In this document: piece after piece, positions 25,517-33,463 of the stretch
Position numbering within the stretch: the stretch's first letter is position 1
How the letters are laid out: the number at the start of each line of letters is the position of its first letter
Assembly (NCBI RefSeq): GCF_017573545.1
Contig: NZ_JAGEOK010000017.1
Span: 1-64,000 of the forward strand
Source: Actinomadura nitritigenes
GTDB taxonomy: Bacteria; Actinomycetota; Actinomycetes; Streptosporangiales; Streptosporangiaceae
Length of the DNA stretch: 64,000 nt
Direction of reading: 5' to 3'
Translations under genes and position numbers: made by a program
Notes under the pieces: generated by a model
Databases searched by the model: none
Told to the model about the DNA's origin: nothing
The model's input: only the letters and a program-made list of their open reading frames with translations

Positions 25517-26311
25517 ATGTGCGGTCGATATGCCACCACCCGCGCGCGTCAGGAGCTGCTGGACGAGTTCCAGGTGCAGGTCGACGCGGCCGGCGGGGAG
25601 ATCCAGCCCGACTACAACGTCGCCCCGACGAAGCAGGTCCCGGCGGTCCTCAGCCGGCGGCCGAAGGACGCCCCCGAGGACGAGGAGGCGGTGCGGCAGC
25701 TCCGGACGCTGCGCTGGGGCCTCGTCCCGTCCTGGGCGAAGGACCTGTCGATCGGCTCCCGCATGATCAACGCGCGGGTCGAGACCGTCCACGAGAAGCC
25801 GTCGTACCGCCGCGCGTTCGCCAGGAGGCGCTGCCTGCTGCCCGCCGACGGCTACTTCGAGTGGTACGCGCTCGAGGACTCCGACGACCCGGCGGACGGC
25901 GAGAAGAAGGCCAAGAGGAAGCCGCGGAAGCAGCCGTTCTTCATCCGCCCCAAGGACGGCGGGGTCATGGCGATGGCGGGGCTCTACGAACTGTGGAAGC
26001 CGCGCGACGAGGAGGACGCCGACTGGCTGTGGACGTGCACGGTGATCACCACCGACGCGCCCGACGACCTCGGCCGGATCCACGACCGGATGCCGATGAT
26101 CGTCCGGCCCGACCAGTGGGACGCCTGGCTCGACCCCGAGCTGACCGATCCCGACGGGGTGCGCCGCCTGCTCGTTCCCGCGATGGCCGGCACGATGGAC
26201 GCCTATCCCGTGTCGAAAGCGGTCAACAGCGTGAAAAACAACGGGCCGGAACTCATAGAACCGTCCAGCGATGGGGATAGTTCGGACAACCATTCCGGCG
26301 CGCTGTTCTGA
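25517..26311 (+). CDS. SRAP-domain protein (YedK/HMCES-type abasic-site crosslinker)
   Basis: A 264-residue SOS-associated peptidase-like protein. Cys2 (MCGRY), which forms a thiazolidine crosslink with abasic sites in single-stranded DNA, is present, as are the Asn of INARVET, the Glu of GYFEWY and the His of IHDRMPMI. The start is fixed by the need for Cys at position 2. A basic insert (KKAKRKPRKQPF) is notable. It shields abasic sites during replication. An SRAP gene also lies near aroA in Mycobacterium, as I recall. Confidence 0.9.
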   Translation: MCGRYATTRARQELLDEFQVQVDAAGGEIQPDYNVAPTKQVPAVLSRRPKDAPEDEEAVRQLRTLRWGLVPSWAKDLSIGSRMINARVETVHEKPSYRRAFARRRCLLPADGYFEWYALEDSDDPADGEKKAKRKPRKQPFFIRPKDGGVMAMAGLYELWKPRDEEDADWLWTCTVITTDAPDDLGRIHDRMPMIVRPDQWDAWLDPELTDPDGVRRLLVPAMAGTMDAYPVSKAVNSVKNNGPELIEPSSDGDSSDNHSGALF

Positions 26312-26413
26312 CCGCCGTCGCCCGGCCCCTCCCGGGTTCCGGCGGCCCGAACCGAGCCCCCCTGCGCCGGAGGGCTTTGCCCGGAGACCCCCACCGGGAG
26401 GAGTTCGGACCTC

Positions 26414-26746
26414 GTGGACGCAGCCGCAGCCCGTTCCCGACTGGAGGCGATGGTCGAGGATCTGGATCGTTCCATCGCCATTCTGCGAGGGGAGAGCCCG
26501 GAGCGAGAGCATTCCCCGGCGGACGCCGGCTCCGGCCTTTCCGACCGCGATCGGGTCGAGGCCGCGCTCGACTCCCTCCGCCGGCACCGCGCCGCCGTCC
26601 AGGCCGCCCTCGACCGCCTCGCCGCCGGTTCCTACGGCCGGTGCGTGGGCTGCGGCGACGCGGTCCCCGAAGGGCGCCTGGAGGCCCGCCCCGACGCCGC
26701 CAGGTGCGTGCGGTGCCAGACCCGGTACGACCGCCGCGGACGGTAG
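26414..26746 (+). CDS. TraR/DksA-type C4 zinc-finger protein
   Basis: A 110-residue protein with an N-terminal helical hairpin and a C-terminal zinc finger: CVGC, then 17 residues including the VPEGRLEARPDAAR block, then CVRC. This is the TraR/DksA family, whose members enter the RNA polymerase secondary channel; many actinobacterial ones lack proof of that role. The GTG start is supported by GGGAGGAG about ten bases upstream. It follows the SRAP gene on the same strand. Confidence 0.85.
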   Translation: MDAAAARSRLEAMVEDLDRSIAILRGESPEREHSPADAGSGLSDRDRVEAALDSLRRHRAAVQAALDRLAAGSYGRCVGCGDAVPEGRLEARPDAARCVRCQTRYDRRGR

Positions 26747-26768
26747 GGAACGGGCCTCAGGGGCCGTT

Positions 26769-27581
26769 CTAGAGGCGCCTGGCGCTCGCCAGGAGGTGGA
26801 AGCCCAGGGACTCGTCCCCCGGCGGGGCGTTCAGCTCGGTCCGGACGAGGCGCGGCAGCGCGTCCGGCGACGAGGACAGCACGTGCTCCACCGTCGACGG
26901 GGACAGCGCCGTGCGCGGCCTGATCCAGGAGACCTCCAGCCCGACCTCGGCGAGCAGCTCGCGGAGCTGGTCGGCGCCGAAGCAGCGGGTGATCGTCCCG
27001 TCCGGCCACGGCACCAGGACGACCTCCGCGCTCGGCACGTCCGACAGGTGCGCCCAGTGGCTCTGCTCGGCCAGCAGCGCCATCCCGAGCGTCAGCGAGT
27101 CGACGCACAGCAGCACGCGCCCGCCGGGCCGCAGCACCCGCGCGATCTCCGCGATGGTCTCCTCGGTGGCCAGGTGCCGCGACAGCACCCGGTTCTCGGC
27201 GAGGACCGCGTCCATGGACGCGCCGCCGAGGAAGGCGAGCGAGCCCGAGTCCCCGAGGACCTTGGTCGTCGCGGGGCCCGGTCCGGAGACCCCGTCCCCG
27301 GCCGCCCCCGCCGCGATGGCCCCCGCCGTGCGGCGCTCCAGCAGCGGGTCGCGGACCTCGACGACCGTGTGGCCGGCCTCCGCGGCGCGCTCGGCGCAGC
27401 GCCCGTGATCGCCGGAGATGTCGAGGACGCGCGACGGCCTGCGCGGCAGCCAGCGCGCCAGCTGCGCGTCGGCCACCGCCCAATAGAACCTCCAGTAGCG
27501 CGCCAAGGCGTCGCCCTCCGTGGGGGAGTCGCGCAGGCTGGCGATGGTGGGCTCGGGAGGTCGCGCCGGCACCGGTAGCAA
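26769..27581 (-). CDS. SAM-dependent class I methyltransferase
   Basis: A 270-residue protein. The SAM-binding first motif is VLDISGDHGRCA (about 52-63), with an acidic end of strand 2 (VVEVRDP) and the post-motif VLRPGGRVLLCVD. The last third may determine substrate. TTG at 27581 is taken as the start because AGGAG lies eight bases before it; internal GTG codons lack a site. It is divergent from sigR. Substrate unknown. Confidence 0.8.
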   Translation of the reverse strand: MLPVPARPPEPTIASLRDSPTEGDALARYWRFYWAVADAQLARWLPRRPSRVLDISGDHGRCAERAAEAGHTVVEVRDPLLERRTAGAIAAGAAGDGVSGPGPATTKVLGDSGSLAFLGGASMDAVLAENRVLSRHLATEETIAEIARVLRPGGRVLLCVDSLTLGMALLAEQSHWAHLSDVPSAEVVLVPWPDGTITRCFGADQLRELLAEVGLEVSWIRPRTALSPSTVEHVLSSSPDALPRLVRTELNAPPGDESLGFHLLASARRL

Positions 27582-27719
27582 CGATTTGCTCCTGTTCTCG
27601 CCGTGTATGTCAGTTCTTTCCCCGTCAGGGCCCGGTCATCACCCTCCGTGCAGGCCGGGCGGGGTGACCCGGTCCGCTCGGGGACGTCCGGAACCTTTTC
27701 CGCGCGCGGCTCCCGGTCG

Positions 27720-27746
27720 GGGAATCGGCGGGCGCGTCCCGGCGTT
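27720..27746 (+). promoter_or_regulatory. SigR-type promoter of sigR (autoregulation)
   Basis: GGGAAT (27720-27725), an exact 18-base spacer, then GTT (27744-27746). This equals the SigR/SigH consensus GGGAAT-N18-GTT. Transcription would begin around 27753, about 100 bases before the long-form ATG, mirroring the inducible sigRp2 of Streptomyces. Confidence 0.75.
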
Positions 27747-27855
27747 GCACCGTCTCATAACCGTCCGCACGCGTGGTGCGGCACGACCGGACGGACCGCA
27801 CCGCCCGCGCTCGCGGGCGAGGCGATGGATCAGCACACAGCGGAGGTGCAGGCCG

Positions 27856-28623
27856 ATGACCACAGTCGTTGCCGATTACCCGCGCGGCGCGGGGGTAGTG
27901 TCCCCGCCCGGCGGCGCGCGCGCCCCCAAGGGCGTGATGAGGCAGCGCGGCCCGATATCGTCTGTGGGATACGACGCCACCGGGCCGGCCAAGGCCAAGG
28001 GCGCCACAGTCAAGGGGGTGGGTCAGGTACCGGGCACCACGGAGACCGTTGAGCAGCGCCAGGAGCGGTTCCAGCGCGACGTGCTCCCGTTCTTGGACCA
28101 GCTGTACTCGGCCGCGCTGCGCATGACGCGCAACCCGGCGGACGCCGAGGATCTCGTACAGGAGACCTTCGCCAAGGCGTTCGCGTCCTTCCACCAGTTC
28201 AAGGAAGGCACCAACCTCAAGGCGTGGCTGTACCGCATCCTGACCAACACGTTCATCAACTCCTACCGCAAGAGGCAGCGCCAGCCGCAGCAGTCCGCGA
28301 CCGAGGAGATCGAGGACTGGCAGCTCGCGCGCGCCGAGTCGCACACCTCCAGCGGCCTCAAGTCCGCCGAGGCGGAGGCGCTGGAGCACCTGCCCGACTC
28401 GGACGTGAAGCGGGCGCTGCAGGAACTGCCCGAGGAGTTCCGCATCGCCGTCTACCTCGCCGACGTCGAGGGCTTCGCCTACAAGGAGATCGCCGACATC
28501 ATGGGCACGCCCATCGGCACGGTGATGTCGCGGCTGCACCGGGGTCGCCGGCAGCTGCGCGGGATGCTGGAGGACTACGCTCAGGACCGCGGGCTGACGC
28601 GCGCCACCGGGGGGCCGGCATGA
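27856..28623 (+). CDS. sigR: Redox-stress sigma factor SigR (SigH)
   Basis: A 255-residue ECF sigma factor. Region 2 (RMTRNPADAEDLVQETF) and region 4 (YKEIADIMGTPIGTVMSRL) closely follow Streptomyces SigR. It controls thiol-oxidative stress genes such as thioredoxin and mycothiol systems. The first ~55 residues before TTETVEQRQERF form an N-terminal extension like that of the unstable SigR' isoform; GTG at 28018 could start the short stable form. The ATG at 27856 has GGAGG nine bases upstream. RsrA follows 89 bases downstream. Confidence 0.93.
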   Translation: MTTVVADYPRGAGVVSPPGGARAPKGVMRQRGPISSVGYDATGPAKAKGATVKGVGQVPGTTETVEQRQERFQRDVLPFLDQLYSAALRMTRNPADAEDLVQETFAKAFASFHQFKEGTNLKAWLYRILTNTFINSYRKRQRQPQQSATEEIEDWQLARAESHTSSGLKSAEAEALEHLPDSDVKRALQELPEEFRIAVYLADVEGFAYKEIADIMGTPIGTVMSRLHRGRRQLRGMLEDYAQDRGLTRATGGPA

Positions 28624-28712
28624 GCCGGGGACGCGCCGGAAGCGCGGAGCGGAGCGACATGCCGGACACCGCAGCCGGGCGCGGCGCGGTGAGCGAGAGG
28701 GGTGCGTGAGCC

Positions 28713-29024
28713 ATGAGCTGTGGCGACCACCACGAGACGCCCTGCGAAGAGGTCCTCGCGCGCGTCTACACCTACCTTGACGGCGAGCTCGACCAGGGCG
28801 GCTGCGGCGAGGTGCGCGAGCACCTCGACGAGTGCGGGCCCTGCCTGCGCGAGTACGGCCTGGAAGAGGCCGTCAAGAAGATCGTGAACAAGTCCTGCGG
28901 GTGCGAGCAGGCCCCGGCCGAGCTGCGCTCGAAGGTGCTCGGCCGGATCGAGGAGATCTGCGGCGAGATCAAGGCGTCCGGCGGCGTCGCCTCCGGCGGC
29001 ACCGGCGCCTCCGAGTCCGCCTGA
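28713..29024 (+). CDS. rsrA: Redox-sensing anti-sigma factor RsrA
   Basis: A 103-residue zinc anti-sigma factor. Cys11 and the motif HLDECGPC (H-x3-C-x2-C, about 37-44) supply the redox-switch ligands; extra cysteines lie at 3, 31 and 62/64. In the reduced, zinc-bound state it sequesters SigR; disulfide formation releases it. Position directly after sigR confirms the pairing. Confidence 0.93.
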   Translation: MSCGDHHETPCEEVLARVYTYLDGELDQGGCGEVREHLDECGPCLREYGLEEAVKKIVNKSCGCEQAPAELRSKVLGRIEEICGEIKASGGVASGGTGASESA

Positions 29025-29125
29025 CCGGCGCGTCCGACCCCGGCTGACCGGCGCTTCCGGGCCCGCATGACCGGCGGCCGGAGGCGCGCCTGATCAGGAG
29101 CGCCGCGGCTGGGTATCGTGCTGGG

Positions 29126-30043
29126 GTGCTCGCTCTCGTCACCGGCGCGGCCGGATTCATCGGGTCCCATCTCGTCGACCGGCTCCTCGCCGACGGCCAC
29201 GAGGTCGTCGGCGTGGACGACCTGTCGTCGGGGGCCAACCAGAACCCGGCGATCGAGCTGTGGCGGATGGACGTGGCAGACCCGGCGCTCGCCGAGCGGA
29301 TCGCGGCGCGCCGCCCCGAGGTCGTCTGCCATCTGGCGGCGCAGGTGAGCGTCCGCGCGAGCGTGGCCGACCCGCTGCACGACGCGCGCGTCAACGCGCT
29401 CGGCACGGCCAACGTGCTGGAGGCGGCGCGCGCGGCGGGCAGCCGCAAGGTCGTGTTCACCTCCAGCTGCGCCGTCTACGGGGTGCCGGACGCGCTGCCC
29501 GTCCCGCCGGACGCGCCGCTGCGCCCCGCGTCGCCGTACGCGGCGTCGAAGGTGACCGGCGAGGTGTACGCCGGGATGTACAAGGCGCTGCACGGCCTCG
29601 ACTACACGACGCTGACGCTGGCGAACGTGTACGGGCCGCGGCAGACGCCGGAGGGCGAGGCGGGCGTGATCTCGATCTTCACCGACGCGCTGCTGGCGGG
29701 CCGTCCCACGAAGGTGTTCGGGGACGGCGGGCAGACCCGCGACTACGTGTACGTCCTGGACGTGGTGGACGCGTTCGCCCGCGCGACGGGCGAGGCGGGC
29801 GGCGGCGGCCGCTTCAACGTCGGGACGGGCCTGCAGACGACCGACCGGGACCTCCACGCGCTCGTGGCGGCCGCGGTGGGCGCGCCGGACGAGCCGGAGT
29901 TCGCGCCGCCGCGCCTCGGGGACCTGCCCGCGATGGCGGTGGACCCGGGACCGACGCGGGAGGCGCTGGGCTGGGAGCCGCGGGTGAGCCTCGCGGACGG
30001 CCTCGCCGAGACGGCCGCCTGGGCGCGCGGCCGCACCGCCTGA
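29126..30043 (+). CDS. NAD-dependent epimerase/dehydratase (UDP-glucose 4-epimerase-like)
   Basis: A 305-residue extended SDR: TGAAGFIGSHL at 6-16, catalytic TSSCAVYG, and YxxxK as SPYAASK, with NVYGPRQ substrate loop and RDYVYVLDVVDA. Probably acts on a UDP- or dTDP-sugar. TATCGT at 29114-29119, six bases before the GTG, and no Shine-Dalgarno suggest a leaderless transcript. Confidence 0.85.
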   Translation: MLALVTGAAGFIGSHLVDRLLADGHEVVGVDDLSSGANQNPAIELWRMDVADPALAERIAARRPEVVCHLAAQVSVRASVADPLHDARVNALGTANVLEAARAAGSRKVVFTSSCAVYGVPDALPVPPDAPLRPASPYAASKVTGEVYAGMYKALHGLDYTTLTLANVYGPRQTPEGEAGVISIFTDALLAGRPTKVFGDGGQTRDYVYVLDVVDAFARATGEAGGGGRFNVGTGLQTTDRDLHALVAAAVGAPDEPEFAPPRLGDLPAMAVDPGPTREALGWEPRVSLADGLAETAAWARGRTA

Positions 30044-30227
30044 CCGGCCGCGCCGCCTGACCGGCCGGCCCCCGCGACCGGCGGCGGCCCGGTGCCGGAG
30101 AGCCGTGGAATGCGGCTTGGTGCCATTGATAGGTTGATTCTGACCGGTTTAAGAATGCCATTCGCAGATGCACGTGCATTGAGATTGTGCAGCGGCATTG
30201 TGCGGGCACGCTGAGTACATTAACCCC

Positions 30228-30254
30228 GGGAATTGATCACTTAAAGTGACAGTT
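30228..30254 (+). promoter_or_regulatory. SigR-type promoter with an internal palindrome
   Basis: GGGAAT (30228-30233), an 18-base spacer, then GTT (30252-30254): an exact SigR consensus. The spacer contains TCACTTAAAGTGA (30237-30249), a perfect palindrome that could bind a repressor between the promoter elements. The first gene downstream is the small ORF, then the HD-domain pair. Confidence 0.55.
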
Positions 30255-30458
30255 GCTTCACGCTTTGCTCACGATTCCCGGCATGCCTGTGTGACCTGGG
30301 CAGTTCGCGTTAGGCTGGGGCCGAAATCAGCGACGGGAACGCGGTGCACGCCCCCGAATTCGGGGTATGTGCTGGGCCTGGGAGACCGGGGCCGGGCGGT
30401 TCCGGCGGGCCGGCGCGGCGCGCCGGCCGGACCCGGTCGACGGGGGGAGGCGGAAGCC

Positions 30459-30551
30459 ATGCTCGAGTGCGGCAATCCGGCCGGACGAGGCCGGTGCCAG
30501 GACGCCACGGGATCGTCGCTGATGATGCCCGAGGGCGTTTCCTGGGTCTAG
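30459..30551 (+). CDS. Small 30-residue ORF with a strong ribosome binding site
   Basis: Encodes a 30-residue peptide beginning MLECGNPAGRGRCQ, with two cysteines nine residues apart. GGGGGGAGG precedes the ATG by nine bases, one of the better sites in the window. Its stop overlaps the start of a hairpin (30551-30564). It may be a leader peptide controlling the HD-domain genes, or a small regulatory protein. No homologue recalled. Confidence 0.4.
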   Translation: MLECGNPAGRGRCQDATGSSLMMPEGVSWV

Positions 30552-30564
30552 TGCCGGCAGGCAC
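30551..30564 (+). terminator. Hairpin after the small ORF
   Basis: GTGCC and GGCAC flank GGCA. There is no T-run. Placed between the small ORF's stop and the HD-domain gene, it could attenuate or merely separate the two. Confidence 0.3.
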
Positions 30565-30614
30565 GGTCGATCCCGGCGGCGGCCCGCTCGTTCGTCACTC
30601 CCTAAGGGGCGGCA

Positions 30615-31961
30615 ATGCGTGGACTACCTCTCGCTGCCTGGGCGTACGTGTGCGGGGTGGTCGCGCTCGCGGCCGCGGTGATCGCCACGTCGTCCTTCAC
30701 GGGGGTCGACTGGACGAAACTGGCCGTGCTGGCCCTGCTCTTCCTCATCTGCGACTCGGCGCCCGCCCGGCTGAACGTCGAGCGGGCCCGCGTCTCGCTG
30801 AGCTTCGCCGCCAGCCTGGCCGGGGTCGTGCTCCTCGGCCCGGCCGGCGCGGCCCTGCTCGGCCTCAGCGCCCTGGTCACCGGGCAGCGGTTCTTCGCGC
30901 CCGAGAAGCGCGCCTTCAACGGCGCGCAGTTCGCGCTCAGCGGCTTCTGCGCCGGCACGGTCTTCGACCTGCTCGGCGGTGACCGCTTCCATCCCGAGCA
31001 GTCCCGCTGGGTGGAGAACGTGATCGGCCCGTTCCTCGGCGCGCTCGTCACCTTCGTCCTGGTCAACCTGCTGCTGATGGCCGGGGTGCTGCTGCTGTCC
31101 CGGCAGGCCGCGCCGCGCGAGCTGCTGCACGAGAGCGGCCAGCTCGCCGTCGGCTGCCTCGGCTACGGCATGGTCGGGCTGCTGATCGCCGGGCTGTGGC
31201 CGCGGATCGGCGCCTTCGCCGCCGTGCTGGTGCTGCTGCCGCTGTTCATCGCCCGGTGGGCGATGGACCAGGCGTACGCGCAGCAGCAGGCGCACGCCGC
31301 CACCCTCGCCGCGCTCTGCCAGGCCGTCGAGACCAAGGACTTCTACACCCGCGGCCACTCCGAGCGGGTCTCCCGCGGCTCGGTGATGATCGCGCAGGAG
31401 ATCGGGATGCGCGCCGACCGGGTCGAGGCGATCCGGTACGCGGGGATGCTGCACGACGTCGGCAAGCTCGGCGTCCCGACGAAGGTGCTGCAGAAGTCCG
31501 GCTCGCTCACCGAGGAGGAGTTCGCCGCGATCCAGCTGCACCCGATGCGCGGGCTGGAGATCGTCCGCGAGATCGGGTTCCTGGACGAGGCGCTCGCCGG
31601 GATCATGCACCACCACGAGAAGGTGAACGGCCGCGGCTACCCGATGGGCCTGGCCGGCGACGAGATCCCCGAGTTCGCCCGGGTCATCTCCGTCGCGGAC
31701 GCGTTCGACTCGATGACCTCCACCCGCTCCTACCGGGCGGCCCGCACCGTGGCGGAGGCCGTCGCGGAGCTGCGCCGCGGCATGGGCGACCACTTCGACC
31801 CGGCGATGGTCGAGGCGTTCCTGCGCGCGCTGGACCGGGAGGGCTGGGAGCCGCCGCGGCCCGTCGTGCTGCCGGACGACGACGTCGTCGAGACCACCCA
31901 GCAGGACCATGACGACCCGAGCGCCCCCCTGCGGGTCGCCGGAGACGAAGCACGGCGGTGA
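30615..31961 (+). CDS. Membrane HD-GYP-type phosphodiesterase
   Basis: A 448-residue protein. The first ~215 residues hold six or more hydrophobic helices. The C-terminal domain has HSERVS, the metal-binding LHDVGKLGV (HD), and HHEKVNGRGYP, the GYP signature of c-di-GMP phosphodiesterases. It probably hydrolyses a cyclic dinucleotide under control of the membrane part. AAGGGG precedes the ATG. Its stop overlaps the start of a paralogue (GTGA). Confidence 0.85.
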   Translation: MRGLPLAAWAYVCGVVALAAAVIATSSFTGVDWTKLAVLALLFLICDSAPARLNVERARVSLSFAASLAGVVLLGPAGAALLGLSALVTGQRFFAPEKRAFNGAQFALSGFCAGTVFDLLGGDRFHPEQSRWVENVIGPFLGALVTFVLVNLLLMAGVLLLSRQAAPRELLHESGQLAVGCLGYGMVGLLIAGLWPRIGAFAAVLVLLPLFIARWAMDQAYAQQQAHAATLAALCQAVETKDFYTRGHSERVSRGSVMIAQEIGMRADRVEAIRYAGMLHDVGKLGVPTKVLQKSGSLTEEEFAAIQLHPMRGLEIVREIGFLDEALAGIMHHHEKVNGRGYPMGLAGDEIPEFARVISVADAFDSMTSTRSYRAARTVAEAVAELRRGMGDHFDPAMVEAFLRALDREGWEPPRPVVLPDDDVVETTQQDHDDPSAPLRVAGDEARR

Positions 31962-33316
31962 CGGGACCTCCCATGAGCAGCACCCAGATCCGGGCCCGCC
32001 GCGAGCGGGCCGCGTGGCAGACCATCGACTCCGGCCAGCTGCTGCTGATCGCGACCGCCGGGCTGTTCGTCGTCGTCGCGATCGCCGAGGTCGCCGCGTC
32101 CGGGCTCCGGCAGCCCAACGTCGCGATCATCTTCGGCGTGCTGATCGCGCTCGGCGAGCTGTTCCGGATGGTGATGCCCGGCAACCGGGAGGTCGCGCCG
32201 ATCGCCAGCGCCGGCGCGATGGGCTACGCGCTGCTGGTCGGCATCGGCCCCGAGGGCGCCCCGCCGGACGCGCCGCTCGGCGTCGTCCCCGCCGAGCACT
32301 CGCCGCTGCAGGTCGTCGCGGTGACATCCGTCGGGATGCTGGTCGGCTCGCTGCCGCACATCCTGGTCGGCCGGTCGCCGCGCCCGGACGCGATGGCGCG
32401 CCGGCTGTTCACCGTCGCGGTCGTGGCGCTGTGCTTCCGGCCGATGCTGTCGCTCGGGCTGCCCTGGCAGCTGCTGCTCGCGGTGATGGGCCTGGTCGTC
32501 GTGCTGTCCTGCTTCACCGACGTGCTGATCGCCGCGATGATCCGGGCGGAGGCGGTGCGGGCCCGGTTCGGGATCGCGCTGCGCGACGAGCTCGACGCGA
32601 AGATGGCGCTGTGCGCGGCGACGAGCGCCACCGCGATGCTGATCGCGGTGGCCACCACCGCGATGGGCGAGGCCGCGCTGCTGATCTTCACGGTGCCGAT
32701 CCTCGTCACCCAGTTCGCGTTCCGCCGGTACGCGGGGATCCGCGCGACGTACCTGCAGACCGTCCGGGCCCTCTCGCGGGTCACCGAGGTCGGCGGGTAC
32801 GTCGAGACCGGGCACTCGCGGCGGGTGTCGCGGCTGTCGGTCGCGATGGGCCGCGAGCTCGGCATGTCCGAGGAGGAGCTGCTGGAGCTGGAGTACGCGG
32901 CGCTGATGCACGACATCGGGCAGCTGTCGCTCGGCGACCCGATCCCCGGCGGCGCGACCGTGCTCGCCTCGCCCGCCGAGCAGCGCCGCATCGCCGAGCT
33001 CGGCGCCGAGGTCATCAAGCAGACCGGCGTGCTGGACCGCGTCGCGCACATCGTCCAGCTGTCGTCGCACCCGTACCGGACGGGACCGGAGACGCTCGCG
33101 GGCCCCGGGGAGGCCGAGCGGCCCGCCCCCGCGCCGCCGCTGGCCGGGCGCATCATCAAGGTCGCGAACGCCTATGACGACCTGGTGGGCGACTCCGCCG
33201 ACCGGGACCGCGGCGCCGCCGTGCTGGAGCGGCTCCGGCTGGACTCGGCGGCCGAGTACGACCCGACCGTCGTGGAGGCGCTCAGCCGCGTCGTCGACCG
33301 CCGCCCCCGCCCCTGA
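31958..33316 (+). CDS. Membrane HD-domain protein with a degenerate GYP motif
   Basis: A 452-residue paralogue of the previous protein with the same layout: several membrane helices, then HSRRVSR, MHDIGQLSLG (HD kept) and, at the GYP position, LSSHPYRTGPE, which lacks the HHE and GYP residues. Metal binding may be partly kept but c-di-GMP hydrolysis is doubtful, suggesting a regulatory or heterodimer role. GTG at 31958 overlaps the upstream stop; ATG at 31973 is an alternative. Confidence 0.8.
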   Translation: MTGPPMSSTQIRARRERAAWQTIDSGQLLLIATAGLFVVVAIAEVAASGLRQPNVAIIFGVLIALGELFRMVMPGNREVAPIASAGAMGYALLVGIGPEGAPPDAPLGVVPAEHSPLQVVAVTSVGMLVGSLPHILVGRSPRPDAMARRLFTVAVVALCFRPMLSLGLPWQLLLAVMGLVVVLSCFTDVLIAAMIRAEAVRARFGIALRDELDAKMALCAATSATAMLIAVATTAMGEAALLIFTVPILVTQFAFRRYAGIRATYLQTVRALSRVTEVGGYVETGHSRRVSRLSVAMGRELGMSEEELLELEYAALMHDIGQLSLGDPIPGGATVLASPAEQRRIAELGAEVIKQTGVLDRVAHIVQLSSHPYRTGPETLAGPGEAERPAPAPPLAGRIIKVANAYDDLVGDSADRDRGAAVLERLRLDSAAEYDPTVVEALSRVVDRRPRP

Positions 33317-33463
33317 CCAGGGGTCTCCCGCCCGCTCGCGGGTGCGGGGCCGGTCGTTCATCGGACGTACGGGCGGACGCGGCCCGGTGCGGGCGCTAGG
33401 GTCGGCGGGGGCAGGACCGCCGGAGCCGCCGGCGGCAGGAGATCTCCGAGGAGGAGTCCGCGC

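Larger units (their letters stand above)
30044..30614. other. Long AT-richer intergenic region ahead of the HD-domain operon
   Basis: This 571-base gap is the longest in the window, and its centre (30105-30330) is clearly poorer in G/C than neighbouring genes. It contains a SigR-type promoter (30228-30254), a small ORF with a strong ribosome site (30459-30551) and a hairpin at its end (30551-30564). No rRNA/tRNA gene or riboswitch class was recognised. Confidence 0.6.

Noticed and set aside
30100..30330. Riboswitch or structured RNA in the long leader
   Set aside because: The region is AT-richer, but no conserved core of a known riboswitch class was recognised; only the promoter and short palindromes can be supported.
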